From the NCBI GenBank assembly GCA_027924645.1, contig BSBN01001752.1:14216001-14280000 (forward strand): a DNA stretch of 64,000 nucleotides, read 5' to 3'. This document shows, piece by piece, positions 11,281 to 21,632 of this stretch. Positions within the stretch are counted from its first letter, which is position 1. Each line of letters opens with the position of its first letter. The DNA comes from Cunninghamia lanceolata (lineage: Eukaryota > Streptophyta > Pinopsida > Cupressales > Cupressaceae). The notes beneath the pieces are model-generated. The model was not told where the DNA came from. It did no database searches and worked only from the letters and a program-made list of their open reading frames with translations. The position numbers and the translations under genes were made by a program.

Positions 11281-13993
11281 AGGCCACACAAAGGGATTCT
11301 AAGAAGCATATTGTAGCTTGTGTCTCTATTAATAACATAGAACATAGTCAGGATTGTCTTGGGGCTGAGAAAGACTAGAAGAGTGATTTTATTGATTGTA
11401 TCTACCTTTAGGTTGTCATAGCCTCTCATTGTGACGTTTGTGTGTCCATGTCTCATCCTTTCAAGAAGGGAGAATGAAACGATGTTAACAATTGCTCCAT
11501 CATCAATCAGGGTTCTCTTAATGCATGTATCATAAATCCACACTTGTAAATACAAGGTTGGATCGCCCTTAATCAATTCAATCTTTGTTGGTATTTTCTC
11601 AAAGTCAAAAAAGAATTTAGAGTCATGTAGCTCAACATTCAGAGGATCTAGATCCAAATCTACCGAGTTTATTTGCTTTCTAGGAGGCAAAGTGATCTTG
11701 TTGGGATGTTTTAGGTCAATACATTAAAAAAGAGTTGAGCGGTGCGAAGGCAAGTTTCTAAAAAGATTTATAAAATAGACCTTTGCATAGGTATTCTTGA
11801 GATCTTCAATGAGGTCATATATGGCTCGATTGGTGGTGGGATGGGATCCACTATTGATATGGTCTTTCTATGATAGTTAGTTTCTTGGACCACATGAGAT
11901 TTTGTTTCTACTTTATGAATGATTTCTATGATACCCAACATTTTCATCTCTCCTTTATGGCCTAATTAAGTAAATATTGTTGGTTCATCCATATTTGACA
12001 TGTTAGTCTATGTTGAAAATTGAAGCATTTTGGGTGTTTAACCCATTGATTTGATGCATAGGAAAGGGGTCTTGAAAGATTTTCATATTCATATCTTGGG
12101 GAGCAATAGGTTCTTGTCAAGGATTATTTTCATTCCTAGGTGTCACTTGTTGTAGATTAAGGAACATTTCTATAAATAGACATTGTTGCTCTTTAGAAAA
12201 TCTCATAATAAACCTATTGTACTCCCTACAAGATTTGCTTTTGTGCCACCTTACCTTGTGAAATGTGCAGAATTGGTTCAAGTCAAAATTGGCAATAAAG
12301 TTCATATCTGTTATCATTTTGGTTACCCTATTGTTGATTATTCCTTTGAAGGTAATTGTTGTTCCTAGGATAATCTGTGATGTTCCATTTTGAGGGTAAT
12401 AGTATCTTTCATGGTGTACGCATCTTTGTTTCCCCTCTTTCTCACATGAGGTTGGCTAGTAACTCTATTATCTATTGTACTTTGATTATTCTTCAAAATT
12501 TTAATAGTGGGTAGGTCATTTCCACCATTATCATTTTGCACTACCAATATTTTGTTTGTTCCATAATTCTTTCACCCATTATCTATAGCTACTTGGTCTA
12601 TTCTCAAAGCACTCTCTAGGGCTTCCTCATATGACATAAGAGGATTTCCATACTTTGTCCCTTGTGTCCCTGTTAAGGGCATGAAGAAAGGGGTCATAGA
12701 GTTCCCTGTGGTCCATATTTGGTGTGCCCATTGAAGAATAGAGGATTTTATTCCATCATGTCATTAAGTGTGATATAGACTCATTGGTGTTTTGTTTCAT
12801 GCTAAAAAATTCTCTAGTTCTAATTTTCACAAGTTTTTTCATGTCAAACATAACCACAAATTTTCCAATGAGCTACCTAAAGGAATGTATGGATGCCTCA
12901 GGGAGGTGATAGTACCAATTGAGGTCAATTCATTTAAGCGTCCTTGGGAGTATTATTGTAACAAATCCATCCCAGGGTAGGAGTTCTCTCACTGTTGTGG
13001 TGTATGCCTTAATATAGGAATTATGATCACCCTCCCCTTTGAACTTGGGTAAATTTGAGAGAGGATGAGGAAGCAACACATTGCGAATGGTATAGACTAA
13101 GGGATCCTTTAGATATTCAAGATATGTTCCTATAAATTGGTTTTGACAAGTTGGATTCTTCCCATTGAACATAAGCCTTGTAGGCATGAAATTCTAATTT
13201 TAAAGATTTGGTTGATATCTAGGTATGACTGCATATGTTTGTTGCATGTGAATTTGTTGAAATCTTGGTGGCATCATGTAGTTGTACACTGTGTTGATAC
13301 CACTTGCTTGCATGTTTTGATTTTGAAGAGAAGGCACGAATGCATCATTTCCTAAGTTACATGAATATAAATTTAAGTAGGGGGAGGTTGAGTTGCCCCT
13401 AGCTTGGTTTAGTAAATGGTTTTCTTTGTATTATAGGTCTTTTCGGTTGAGGTTTTTTAGCACATCCTACTTCTGACATCCTAATACATTGAACTAAAGT
13501 ATGCATGATGTTTGCAGGGGTGACTCTTTCAATTATTTGGTTTTCACTACCTTGTAGCAGATTGTTTTATGTTTGGGCTTGAGTGGCCCCATTTATTCCA
13601 AGAATATTTTCTACAAACACTTAACGTGACATGTATCTCTTTATTTGATAGGCCACATAGAGGGATTCTTGTGCCTCATGTGCCTCTTGTGAATTCTTTT
13701 CAAGACAGCCTACTTCATCATCCATTTAAATGGTCATTTCTCTGTAAGTTTGGATGGGATGGATGTTTAAGTGTATTTTTTATCTCATTTGGTGTGGTTG
13801 ACTTTGGTTGGGATAGTTTGGTTGGATGACTATGTCTTTCTCCCAAGATGGATTGTTGGATACATCAAAGCTCTCTATGGATCTTAATGACCACACTCGT
13901 AATTGGAGGATTCATAGCCAAAGTAGTTTGTTATGGGTTCCAAAGGATTAGTTTGCACATATCTCTCAAGCATTGAAGTGATAGGATCACTCG
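11281..13993 (-). pseudogene. Ty3/gypsy-like gag/protease remnant, copy II
   Basis: The most complete copy of this minus-strand element. In reading order, 13,187-12,930 encodes gag (LPKFKGEGDHNSYIKAYTT), 12,317-12,117 encodes the zinc-knuckle region (CTFHKVRWHKSKSCREYNRF), and 11,690-11,290 encodes a retropepsin-like segment. In the protease the usual IDGGSAVN core reads IDDGAIVNIVSFSLLERM, followed by DTSYNMLLR. The changed active-site context and many stops show it is dead. No RT, integrase or LTR was recognised. The far end at ACTCG (13,989-13,993) is the target of the large insertion that follows. Confidence 0.65.
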
Positions 13994-14916
13994 TGTAACA
14001 TCCACCATGTTAACCAAGACTAAACATCAAATATTTACCATGAGATAAAATGCATAAGGTGAAAAAGATTGAATTTCTTTTTTTTTTAATTTAATATAAT
14101 CTCAACGAAACAAGATACATCACAAAATCATAATTTCTGTTTTGAAATAGATAACATGTTATAATATACAAAGATGACATTTTATATTTACCATGACAAA
14201 TATCTGCAATAGATAATGTTTTACATAGTCTTAATAAACACAAGTCATATACCGCAAAGCTATACAACATCCAAAATTTTAATCCTTATCGCAAGCCTCG
14301 ACATGTCTTCTGCTAGAGATAGAGAGAGAGAGCATCTTCCCAGTGCTTTTCCTCCAACCATAGATCGACGGTCTTCCACACATCTTCCACATTGGAAGTG
14401 GCCCTACCCTTCACGAAGAGTATAGATCAAAGGTGACCAATGGTAATTTACCATTTGAGAACATAGTGTTGTATCCTACATAACTCTATTGATCATACAA
14501 CCCTAGATACCATGTAGCTAAGTATGATCATTCCAATAGGTTATGCAATCCAGATATGGTGAACCGATAATGCACACAAAGACATATGCATTACTTTGGC
14601 CAAAGTATCAATATAAATAGACGTTCGTAATGAACGTGGTCATAATGTTCACCCACCCCAACTTGACTTGGATACTATCACATCTTGCAGTTTGACTTGG
14701 TCGACTATGTTTGACTATATAGTTTTATTAACTCTAATTCAGTCTTCCTGACTTCGATAGGTTTTCAAAATACTGTCTATATGTTCTATAAACCTTATAG
14801 ATTAACTTTTTATACAAGGATACTCATTGCAACTTCGAGATCCAAAACTTATCGACACTTAAAGAAATTTAAGTTGATTCATTAACAACTAAGATGGTCA
14901 CCTTACCCAGGTTAAG

Positions 14917-15192
14917 TGTTGGTGTCATCCACCTCCCAGGAGCACCATCTGTAGAAAATAACCTTCACAGAAAATAAGAGAGGCAACACAAGGCCATTTC
15001 ACCAAACAAGAGTGAATAAATTGAGATATGTAATTTACATATGGTACATGCTTTTAAAGACGTGAAAAATAGGTGACAGGTATGAAACTTCTCGATATAG
15101 GAAACACAAGTACCCTAATTAATTAAATGCACTATTAAATTATAATGCAATCCTAAGTAAACTTAAATGTAAATATGCTATTTACTCTAATA
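14917..15192 (-). repeat. 3' LTR of the non-autonomous copia element
   Basis: Starts TGTTGGTGTCATCC and ends TTTACTCTAATA on the plus strand. Its partner is 21,352-21,627, the same length with scattered substitutions. The final CA has mutated to TA here, at the inner border. The minus-strand polypurine tract lies immediately inside, at 15,193-15,203. Confidence 0.85.
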
Positions 15193-15656
15193 CCCCCCTT
15201 AAGTGCAACTTAGGGAGAATGAGGATGTAAAATGCAATATGGGTCCTGGCTACACAACCATGTTAGGTACCCATTTACAATGCAAAAAAGAAATCTCTCA
15301 CAACTGGAGAAAAGGAGAAAAACCCTGTGGGAAAAACCCCTCCCCAAAAGAGAGAAAGAAAACAAAAATGATGCATGGATGGAGGACTCAATACCACCCC
15401 CTAAGTACTACATACACCATGTATACAATCAATAACCTCCCCATAAGAGGGAAAGAGAGAGACTATGTAGCCCCCCATAATGTGTAATCACTTGCAAAAA
15501 TGGTAAGTGCCTGAAGACAAAACATGATCCAATGTCGACAAACACCTTGTCTCCCTTTTGGAAGAAACAAAACCAAGTATATAGCAGGTATGCTTCCCAC
15601 TCCAGATAGGAATTGAAAGAAAGAAGCATGAAAATGTATGATGATGTGTCTGAAAT

Positions 15657-16251
15657 CTACTCATGTGTCACCAAGACCTTAGAAAATGATGCCACAAACC
15701 AATCAGGAACATGCCCAATCACAATAGAAGGTGACAAACAAGATACCACTGGAAACTGATCTTGAGCATTCTCTAAAGACAAAGATGGAGTGACAACAAT
15801 TGTACCACAACTATCATCAAATAGGAGGGATATACCCTCAAATGTTTCTTCCAAGTCAGAAATGTGAGATTCTACGAATAATGAACCAATGTCTAACAAA
15901 TAAGAATCCTAATCAGAAAGATAATGAGATATTGGTTGTGATGAATCACTGGATGTGCTCAATGAATCACCACCAAAAGATGAATGGTCCTGCTGAATAG
16001 GGATGATAGGAGCCTCAATCAATGACTCTGCACAATGAATCACTGAAGGTGAAGGTACATCAACTGTCCCTGATGGAGAAGAAGGAGCATCTGAAGAACC
16101 CTTATCATTCTCATATGAAGATTCAAAGTTTTCCAAAACTTCAAACTCCTGCATAGTAACATGATCATAGGGTATCCTATTAGAAAATTGAAGAGGCACA
16201 AGACAATCTAAAATAGGATCTTCTGGGAATAGATGAGTATTAGGATCTTGG
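15657..16251 (-). pseudogene. Unassigned retroelement frame in the copia element
   Basis: A minus-strand frame of about 200 codons with one in-frame stop (about 15,909-15,911). It is rich in serine, proline and acidic residues (for example SSDAPSSPSGTVDVPSPS and DSLSTSSDSSQPISH). Such composition resembles the variable linker between integrase and RT in copia Pol, but no catalytic motif is present, so function is not assigned. The frame is cut at its upstream side by the LTR of the nested element at 16,252. Confidence 0.4.
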
Positions 16252-17583
16252 TGCAGGAGCACCTTGACAAATTGATACTTCCATAGGAGTTTGATTAAAT
16301 TTTAATGGTTCAACATTGTAATGAGGTTAATCAAGTCACTATTAGGTGTTTAGGTCATTAGGAGGTTCAAATATGCAAAATATTGCATACAATGTAAAGG
16401 TTGTCATGTAAAATTGAAAAAAAGATGCAAACTTGGAAGTTGAAGGGTCATTTGGCTCTTAGTTCATTCCAAGGAAGTTAGAAACTGAAAGGTCATGTTG
16501 TAATGCCTTTAAAAGGCCTTGTATCCATTTGTGAAGTTGGGGGTGATTGAAGGAATGAAATGGAATAGTAAAAAGGCACTGTTTTCTGTATTTTCTTCAG
16601 AAAATTGTTGTTTCTTGTTGTTATATGGCCCTGTACAGGAAAGGATCCGTACCAAATTGGTTTTAAATGAATGCAGGAGCAATCACCCTCCATATCCATT
16701 TTGTTTCATGCATTTTGATGTAGTTTTGTGTAAGATATGTCAATTCTTGTAAAAACTATCCAAACCCTCTGTTAGGGTAAACAGTGAATGAGAAACTGTG
16801 TGTTCTTCCCTTTTATCCTTTGCATGTTGCTAACCCTTGGTGGAAAATGATTGTAGTAGTAATTACCTTCAAATCCTTGAGGTCTCCGACCAGATAACTA
16901 ATGTTGATGTGAAGAAAATCATAGTTTATTGACTGCATTTCTGTCACAGTCTAGAAATACAAAGTTTCTAGAACAGTCATGAGATCTAGGTTTAGGTTTT
17001 CTTAAGATATCAGATGGAAAGATACTTTTAATGACTTTAGGAGCATGTGCAGACCTTGTGTGAAGTGTCCCATGCATTGGCAAGGTGTGGGGAGTTGTGG
17101 AGCATCCACTTCTAATAAGCCTTGTGTGCATGCAAGCCAAATAGGCCTATTTAACTCACTGTCAGTCCTGTTTTGGGCAGTTCCTCCCAAAGTAACCTAC
17201 ATTGAGTCTTAGATATGTTTTAAAAATTGGTAATGGGTATCCAAAGATGCCATCACAGTCTTGAGAAAGGCCCGGCAACAAGAGTTATGTTTGACAGTCT
17301 CTCAAAACAGGGCTACAAGGATTGACAGCCTGTTAATGTTATAGATGGTGTTTGAGTAGTGCAGACCTTGGGAATGGTTAGAGATCATTGTGTTGGAGTT
17401 AATGAGGGGTAAGAAGGCCTTTGATAGTCTTGTTTGGGTCAGAAGAGTTAGAAACTCCAAATGGTGCCTTTGTGGAGACCTTTGTCTTGAGAAGTTCTTA
17501 TGAAACTTGAAGCATCTAAGTGATTGTATCACATTGTTAGGCAATATGCTAGTATGAAGTTGAGTTGTTCTTGTTCCTCTGCA
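16252..17583 (+). repeat. 5' LTR of the short element
   Basis: 1,332 bp, TGCAGGAGCACC to TTCCTCTGCA. It contains only short chance frames (for example on the minus strand at 16,919-17,140 and 17,302-17,544) that recur in the partner LTR and are not genes. The primer-binding site follows after six bases. Confidence 0.8.
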
Positions 17584-17589
17584 TCAAAT

Positions 17590-17604
17590 TGGTATCAGAG
17601 CTGG
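17590..17604 (+). other. Primer-binding site, initiator tRNA-Met type
   Basis: TGGTATCAGAGCTGG lies six bases after the 5' LTR. The first twelve bases match the standard plant copia site complementary to the 3' end of initiator tRNA-Met. Confidence 0.85.
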
Positions 17605-18195
17605 CGAAAGATTTAGGTGCTGTGTATTTGTTTCCTGTCACTAAGAAGTCAGGTGAAGAACTAAAGGAAAGCTGAAGAGTTATGTTGGTGATCGTTATTT
17701 TGTTTGCTAAGTTGTTTGGTTGTAGGTGCTTGGTCCATCTAGCTGTGAGAAAGAAGTTTCTAAGGTTGTGTGTGAGGGAAGACAAGAGAAGGTCTGTCAT
17801 GACCATTCTCCAATGGAGATTAGGCTAGATAAGGGTGTAGAGAGAAGCCACTGAGGAGAGAGTGGTAGGATGCATCACCAGAATCTACTGTTGGGTGAGA
17901 TGGATGGTTTGGTGGGTTGGTGTTGTGAAGCAGTGAGAGAGATGGATACTTGACTGAAGAAGCACTTGGTGTTGCAGCCTGAAGAGTACTCCACTGATGG
18001 GAGTAGAGGGAGCCTGAAGATGCTCTAAGATGATGGTAGTTCAGATTTTATTGGTTCGTTGGTCACCTTTCTATTTGTGTGAAGATTGAAACCTAAAGCT
18101 AAAGATGAAGAGACAGACAGAGATGCAAAAAAAGAGTTTTGTTTTGCAAATACATTTCCAAGGGACTTGGAAATCTTTGTTGGTTGGTTGTATGG

Positions 18196-19527
18196 TGCAG
18201 GAGCACCTTGACAAATTGATACTTCCATAGGAGTTTGATTAAATTTTAATGGTTCAACATTGTAATGAGGTTAATCAAGTCACTATTAGGTGTTTAGGTC
18301 ATTAGGAGGTTCAAATATGCAAAATATTGCATACAATGTAAAGGTTGTCATGTAAAATTGAAAAAAAGATGCAAACTTGGAAGTTGAAGGGTCATTTGGC
18401 TCTTAGTTCATTCCAAGGAAGTTAGAAACTGAAAGGTCATGTTGTAATGCCTTTAAAAGGCCTTGTATCCATTTGTGAAGTCGGGGGTGATTGAAGGAAT
18501 GAAATGAAATAGTAAAAAGGCACTGTTTTCTATATTTTCTTCAGAAAATTACTGTTTCTTGTTGTTGTATGGCCCTGTACGGGAAAGGATTCGTACCAAA
18601 TTGGTTTTAAATGAATGCAGGAGCAATCACCCTTTATATCCATTTTGTTTCATGCATTTTGATGTAGTTTTGTGTAAGATATGTCAATTCTTGTAAAAAC
18701 TGTCCAAACCCTCTGTTAGGGTAAACAGTGAATGAGAAACTGTGTGTTCTTCCTTTTTATCCTTTGCATGTTGCTAACCCTTGGTGGAAAAGGATTGTAG
18801 TAGTGATTACCTTCAAATCCTTGAGGTCTTCGACTAGATAACTAATGTTGATGTGAAGAAAATCATAGTTTATTGACTACATTTCTGTCACAGTTTAGAA
18901 AGACAGAGTTTCTAGAACAGTCATGAGATCTAGGTTTAGGTTTTCTTAAGATATCAGATGGAAAGATACTTTTAATGACTTTATGAGCATGTGCAGACCT
19001 TGTGTGAAGTGTCCCATGCATTGGCAAGATGTAGGGAGTTGTGGAGCATCCACTTCCAATAAGCCTTGTGTGCATGCAAGCCAAATAGGCCTGTTTAACT
19101 CGCTGTCAGTCCTGTTTTGGACAGTTCCTCCCAAAGTAACCTACATTAATTCTTAGATATGTTTTAAAACTTGTTAATGGGTATCCAAAGATGCCATCAC
19201 AGTCTTGAGAAAGGCCCGACAACAAGAGTTATGTTTGACAGTCTCTCAAAACAGGGCTACAAGGATTGACAGCTTGCTAATGTTATAGATGGTGTTTGAG
19301 TAGTGTAGACCTTGGGAATGGTTAGAGATCATTGTGTTGGAGTTAATGAGGGGTAAGAAGGCCTTTGATAGTCTTGTTTGGGTCAGAAGAGTTAGAAACT
19401 CCAAATGGTGCCTTTGTGGAGACCTTTGTCTTGAGAAGTTCTTGTGAAACTTGAAGCATCTAAGTGATTGTATCACATTGTTAGGCAATATGCTAGTATG
19501 AAGTTGAGTTGTTCTTGTTCCTCTGCA
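18196..19527 (+). repeat. 3' LTR of the short element
   Basis: Same length and ends as 16,252-17,583. No clear polypurine tract stands directly before it (the sequence is T/G-rich, GGTTGGTTGTATGG), which is unusual for a transposition-competent element. Confidence 0.8.
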
Positions 19528-19822
19528 TTAGATCTCCATGTATTTCCCAAGTTTTAGTCCAAAGGATATGAGGACACTCAAAATGATCAATAGCATTTAA
19601 AGTGGCATCATCAATATGCATTGCAATAACTCCTAAGACATGATCCCTTTTGCAATTCCATGCAAATTTCTTACTATCGGTACTATGAAGGGGAACAAGA
19701 TTATATAAATGTGGGAACAAGTGAAGCCATCTAAGATGTTTTATGATACCATCTCTCCATTGTTTATAGTTTCCCCTTTTCAACATAATCACAACAAGAT
19801 GAAATGAAAACCCCATAATCAA
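19528..19822 (-). pseudogene. Ty1/copia gag N-terminal remnant
   Basis: Minus-strand frame with a copia gag start pattern: LKRGNYKQWRDGIIKHLRW, then a Trp/Ile-rich stretch (FAWNCKRDHVLGVIAMHID). The codons after GD at 19,528 belong to the nested LTR, so gag is cut after about 95 codons. Downstream gag, protease and most of pol are missing. About 1.5 kb of leader sequence separates it from the primer-binding site. Confidence 0.6.
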
Positions 19823-21334
19823 CTATGACAAATCTCCAAAATTACAAAGACATTAACCTTCAACAACAATTATAAACTCCCAAATACTACAAATGAAGCC
19901 TTCAAATCAGCAAAATTAGGCAAATTTACCTATACCACTACGAGCTTGGCGAAGTCAACTTTTCGATGATATGCAGAACACAAAAATCAAACTCCGGATG
20001 CCAAAGATATGCTCTATGGAAGAAAAATTGCCTATGGGGGCTCAATGCAAGGATGAAGGATGGGATTAAGCCCTTGGTCACCCACGTGTCCACCAGCTAC
20101 ATAAAGGCAAAAAAGAAGTGAGTCTCTTAGGCCAACTGACTTTAAATCACAAAGTTATCTCGACCGATAGCGAATCTCCAATCTCCAAGTTTGAGCACAA
20201 AATACAATCCATGCTACCCACAAAGCTTTTCACAACTTCACAAGACAATGGAAGTGTTAGTGCTTATAAAGTGAAAACAACTCCTCTACTGGAGGAATGT
20301 GGGATAAAAGATCTCAAATGGCACTCCAGATAGCCACGGACGGGCCCCAGCAATTAGCAAACCCTAAGTGATATTTGATTGCAGAACTTTAGAAAGTATA
20401 TAGTTTGATGCAAAATCAGCCAATCAAGGGCCTCCAATCTGTACAGCCCTAAGATTAAATATTTTGGAGAGAACTTTATAAAATTTCAAAAAGTGTATAT
20501 TCTCCCTGAAGAAACGAGCCTCCAAAATTGTAGATTTCAAGCGCCAAATGGAATCAGCCAATGAAGAGGGCAACACTCTGCACAGGAACGAACTCGTTGA
20601 AGTGCTGGCAGCTAAAATGAGGCCAATTTCTGGTTCAAGGCACTTAAAGATGGAGGACAATGCTGGTCATTCGAAATGGTTGCAATTTTCTCCACTCCGT
20701 TAACTCAAGCGCTTCCAAAATAGACAGGTTGAATGAATTTCCAAGTGAAAATGAGATAGAGACTTAAGCTCACGAATCCTCCAATGGACTGATCACAGCC
20801 TGCCTGGTGCTCATTCGCAAGCCTGAAAAGATGAATGTCGCCTTCACAGACACGCCGAACAACAACCAAAAATATCATATAGGATAGTGTAAATGCACTT
20901 CATGTTCTCTGAATTAAATCCACGCCTTCAAGAAAATGCATAGAGGTCTGTAAAAACTTCAATCGCAACCTCTTCTCTAATACACAAAATTGGTCAAAAT
21001 TTGAAAAAACTGTCATTTAAACCAAAAAAGGGAACGCCTCCCAACAGATTTTGCATCCAAACAGTAGATCAAGACTTCGAACAAGAGAAACAACTCTCCC
21101 CAACAAAAAAAATGCCTCCTCCTTTCTGAAGCAACAGGATAAATACACGCACAACAAGAAAGATGCACCTCCATTCAAACTGGATGGGCTTAGAATAGAA
21201 AAAAATGCCGCCTCTTTTGGATTCAACAGAAAAAATGGAAATATTAAAGATGAACATTCCTCTGAATGTATTTAGAAAATAATGATCTCAAAAATCTCTG
21301 ATGAAAACTCTCAATGGCAGAAGGAAAGTAGAAT
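19823..21334 (-). other. Leader region of the copia element (no gene seen)
   Basis: About 1.5 kb between the primer-binding site and gag on the minus strand. It holds only short frames without recognisable motifs. A long untranslated leader fits a non-autonomous element. No separate insertion was recognised. Confidence 0.45.
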
Positions 21335-21351
21335 GGTTGGCTCTGATACCA
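21335..21351 (-). other. Primer-binding site, initiator tRNA-Met type
   Basis: On the minus strand TGGTATCAGAGCCAACC directly follows the 5' LTR (21,352-21,627). This is the standard copia primer-binding site. Confidence 0.85.
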
Positions 21352-21627
21352 TGCTGGTGTCATCCACCTCCCAGGAGCACCATCTGCAGAAAATAACCTT
21401 CACAGAAAACAAGAGAGGCAACACAAGGCCATTTCACCAAACAAGAGTGAATAAATTGAGATACGTAATTTACATATGGTACAGACTTTTAAAGCTGTGA
21501 AAAATAGGTGACAGGTATGAAACTTCCTGATACGGGAAACACAACTACTCTAATTAATTAAATGCACTATTAAACTATAATACAATCATAAGTAAACTTA
21601 AATGTAAATATGCTATTTACTCTAACA
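21352..21627 (-). repeat. 5' LTR of the non-autonomous copia element
   Basis: 276 bp, TGCTGGTGTCATCC to TTTACTCTAACA on the plus strand. It is followed by the TTAAG target duplication at 21,628-21,632 and pairs with 14,917-15,192. Confidence 0.85.
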
Positions 21628-21632
21628 TTAAG

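Larger units (their letters stand above)
16252..19527 (+). mobile_element. Short non-autonomous LTR element (TRIM/LARD-like)
   Basis: Two direct repeats of exactly 1,332 bp (16,252-17,583 and 18,196-19,527), both TGCAGGAGC...CCTCTGCA, enclose only 612 bp. A primer-binding site (TGGTATCAGAGCTGG) at 17,590-17,604 sets the plus orientation. The interior has no gag or pol. The LTRs differ by a few percent by eye. The flanks (CTTGG on the left, TTAGA on the right) show no target duplication, and the host copia element lacks the sequence that should join the two sides, which suggests a recombination or deletion. Confidence 0.75.
14917..21627 (-). mobile_element. Non-autonomous Ty1/copia element with 276-bp LTRs
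   Basis: Two 276-bp direct repeats (14,917-15,192 and 21,352-21,627) bound the element, flanked by TTAAG (14,912-14,916 and 21,628-21,632). On the minus strand the upper LTR is followed directly by TGGTATCAGAGCCAACC, complementary to initiator tRNA-Met, and the lower LTR is preceded by the polypurine tract CTTAAGGGGGG. Both fix the minus orientation. Inside, only a truncated gag and an unassigned frame remain; protease, integrase, RT and RNase H were not found. Another element (16,252-19,527) sits in the middle. Confidence 0.85.

Noticed and set aside
17590..17604. tRNA gene
   Set aside because: Only a primer-binding site matching a tRNA 3' end; no cloverleaf around it.
16919..19134. Repeated minus-strand frames of 62-80 codons in the 1,332-bp LTRs
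   Set aside because: They recur only because the LTR is duplicated, contain no domain, and differ by substitutions without a sign of constraint.
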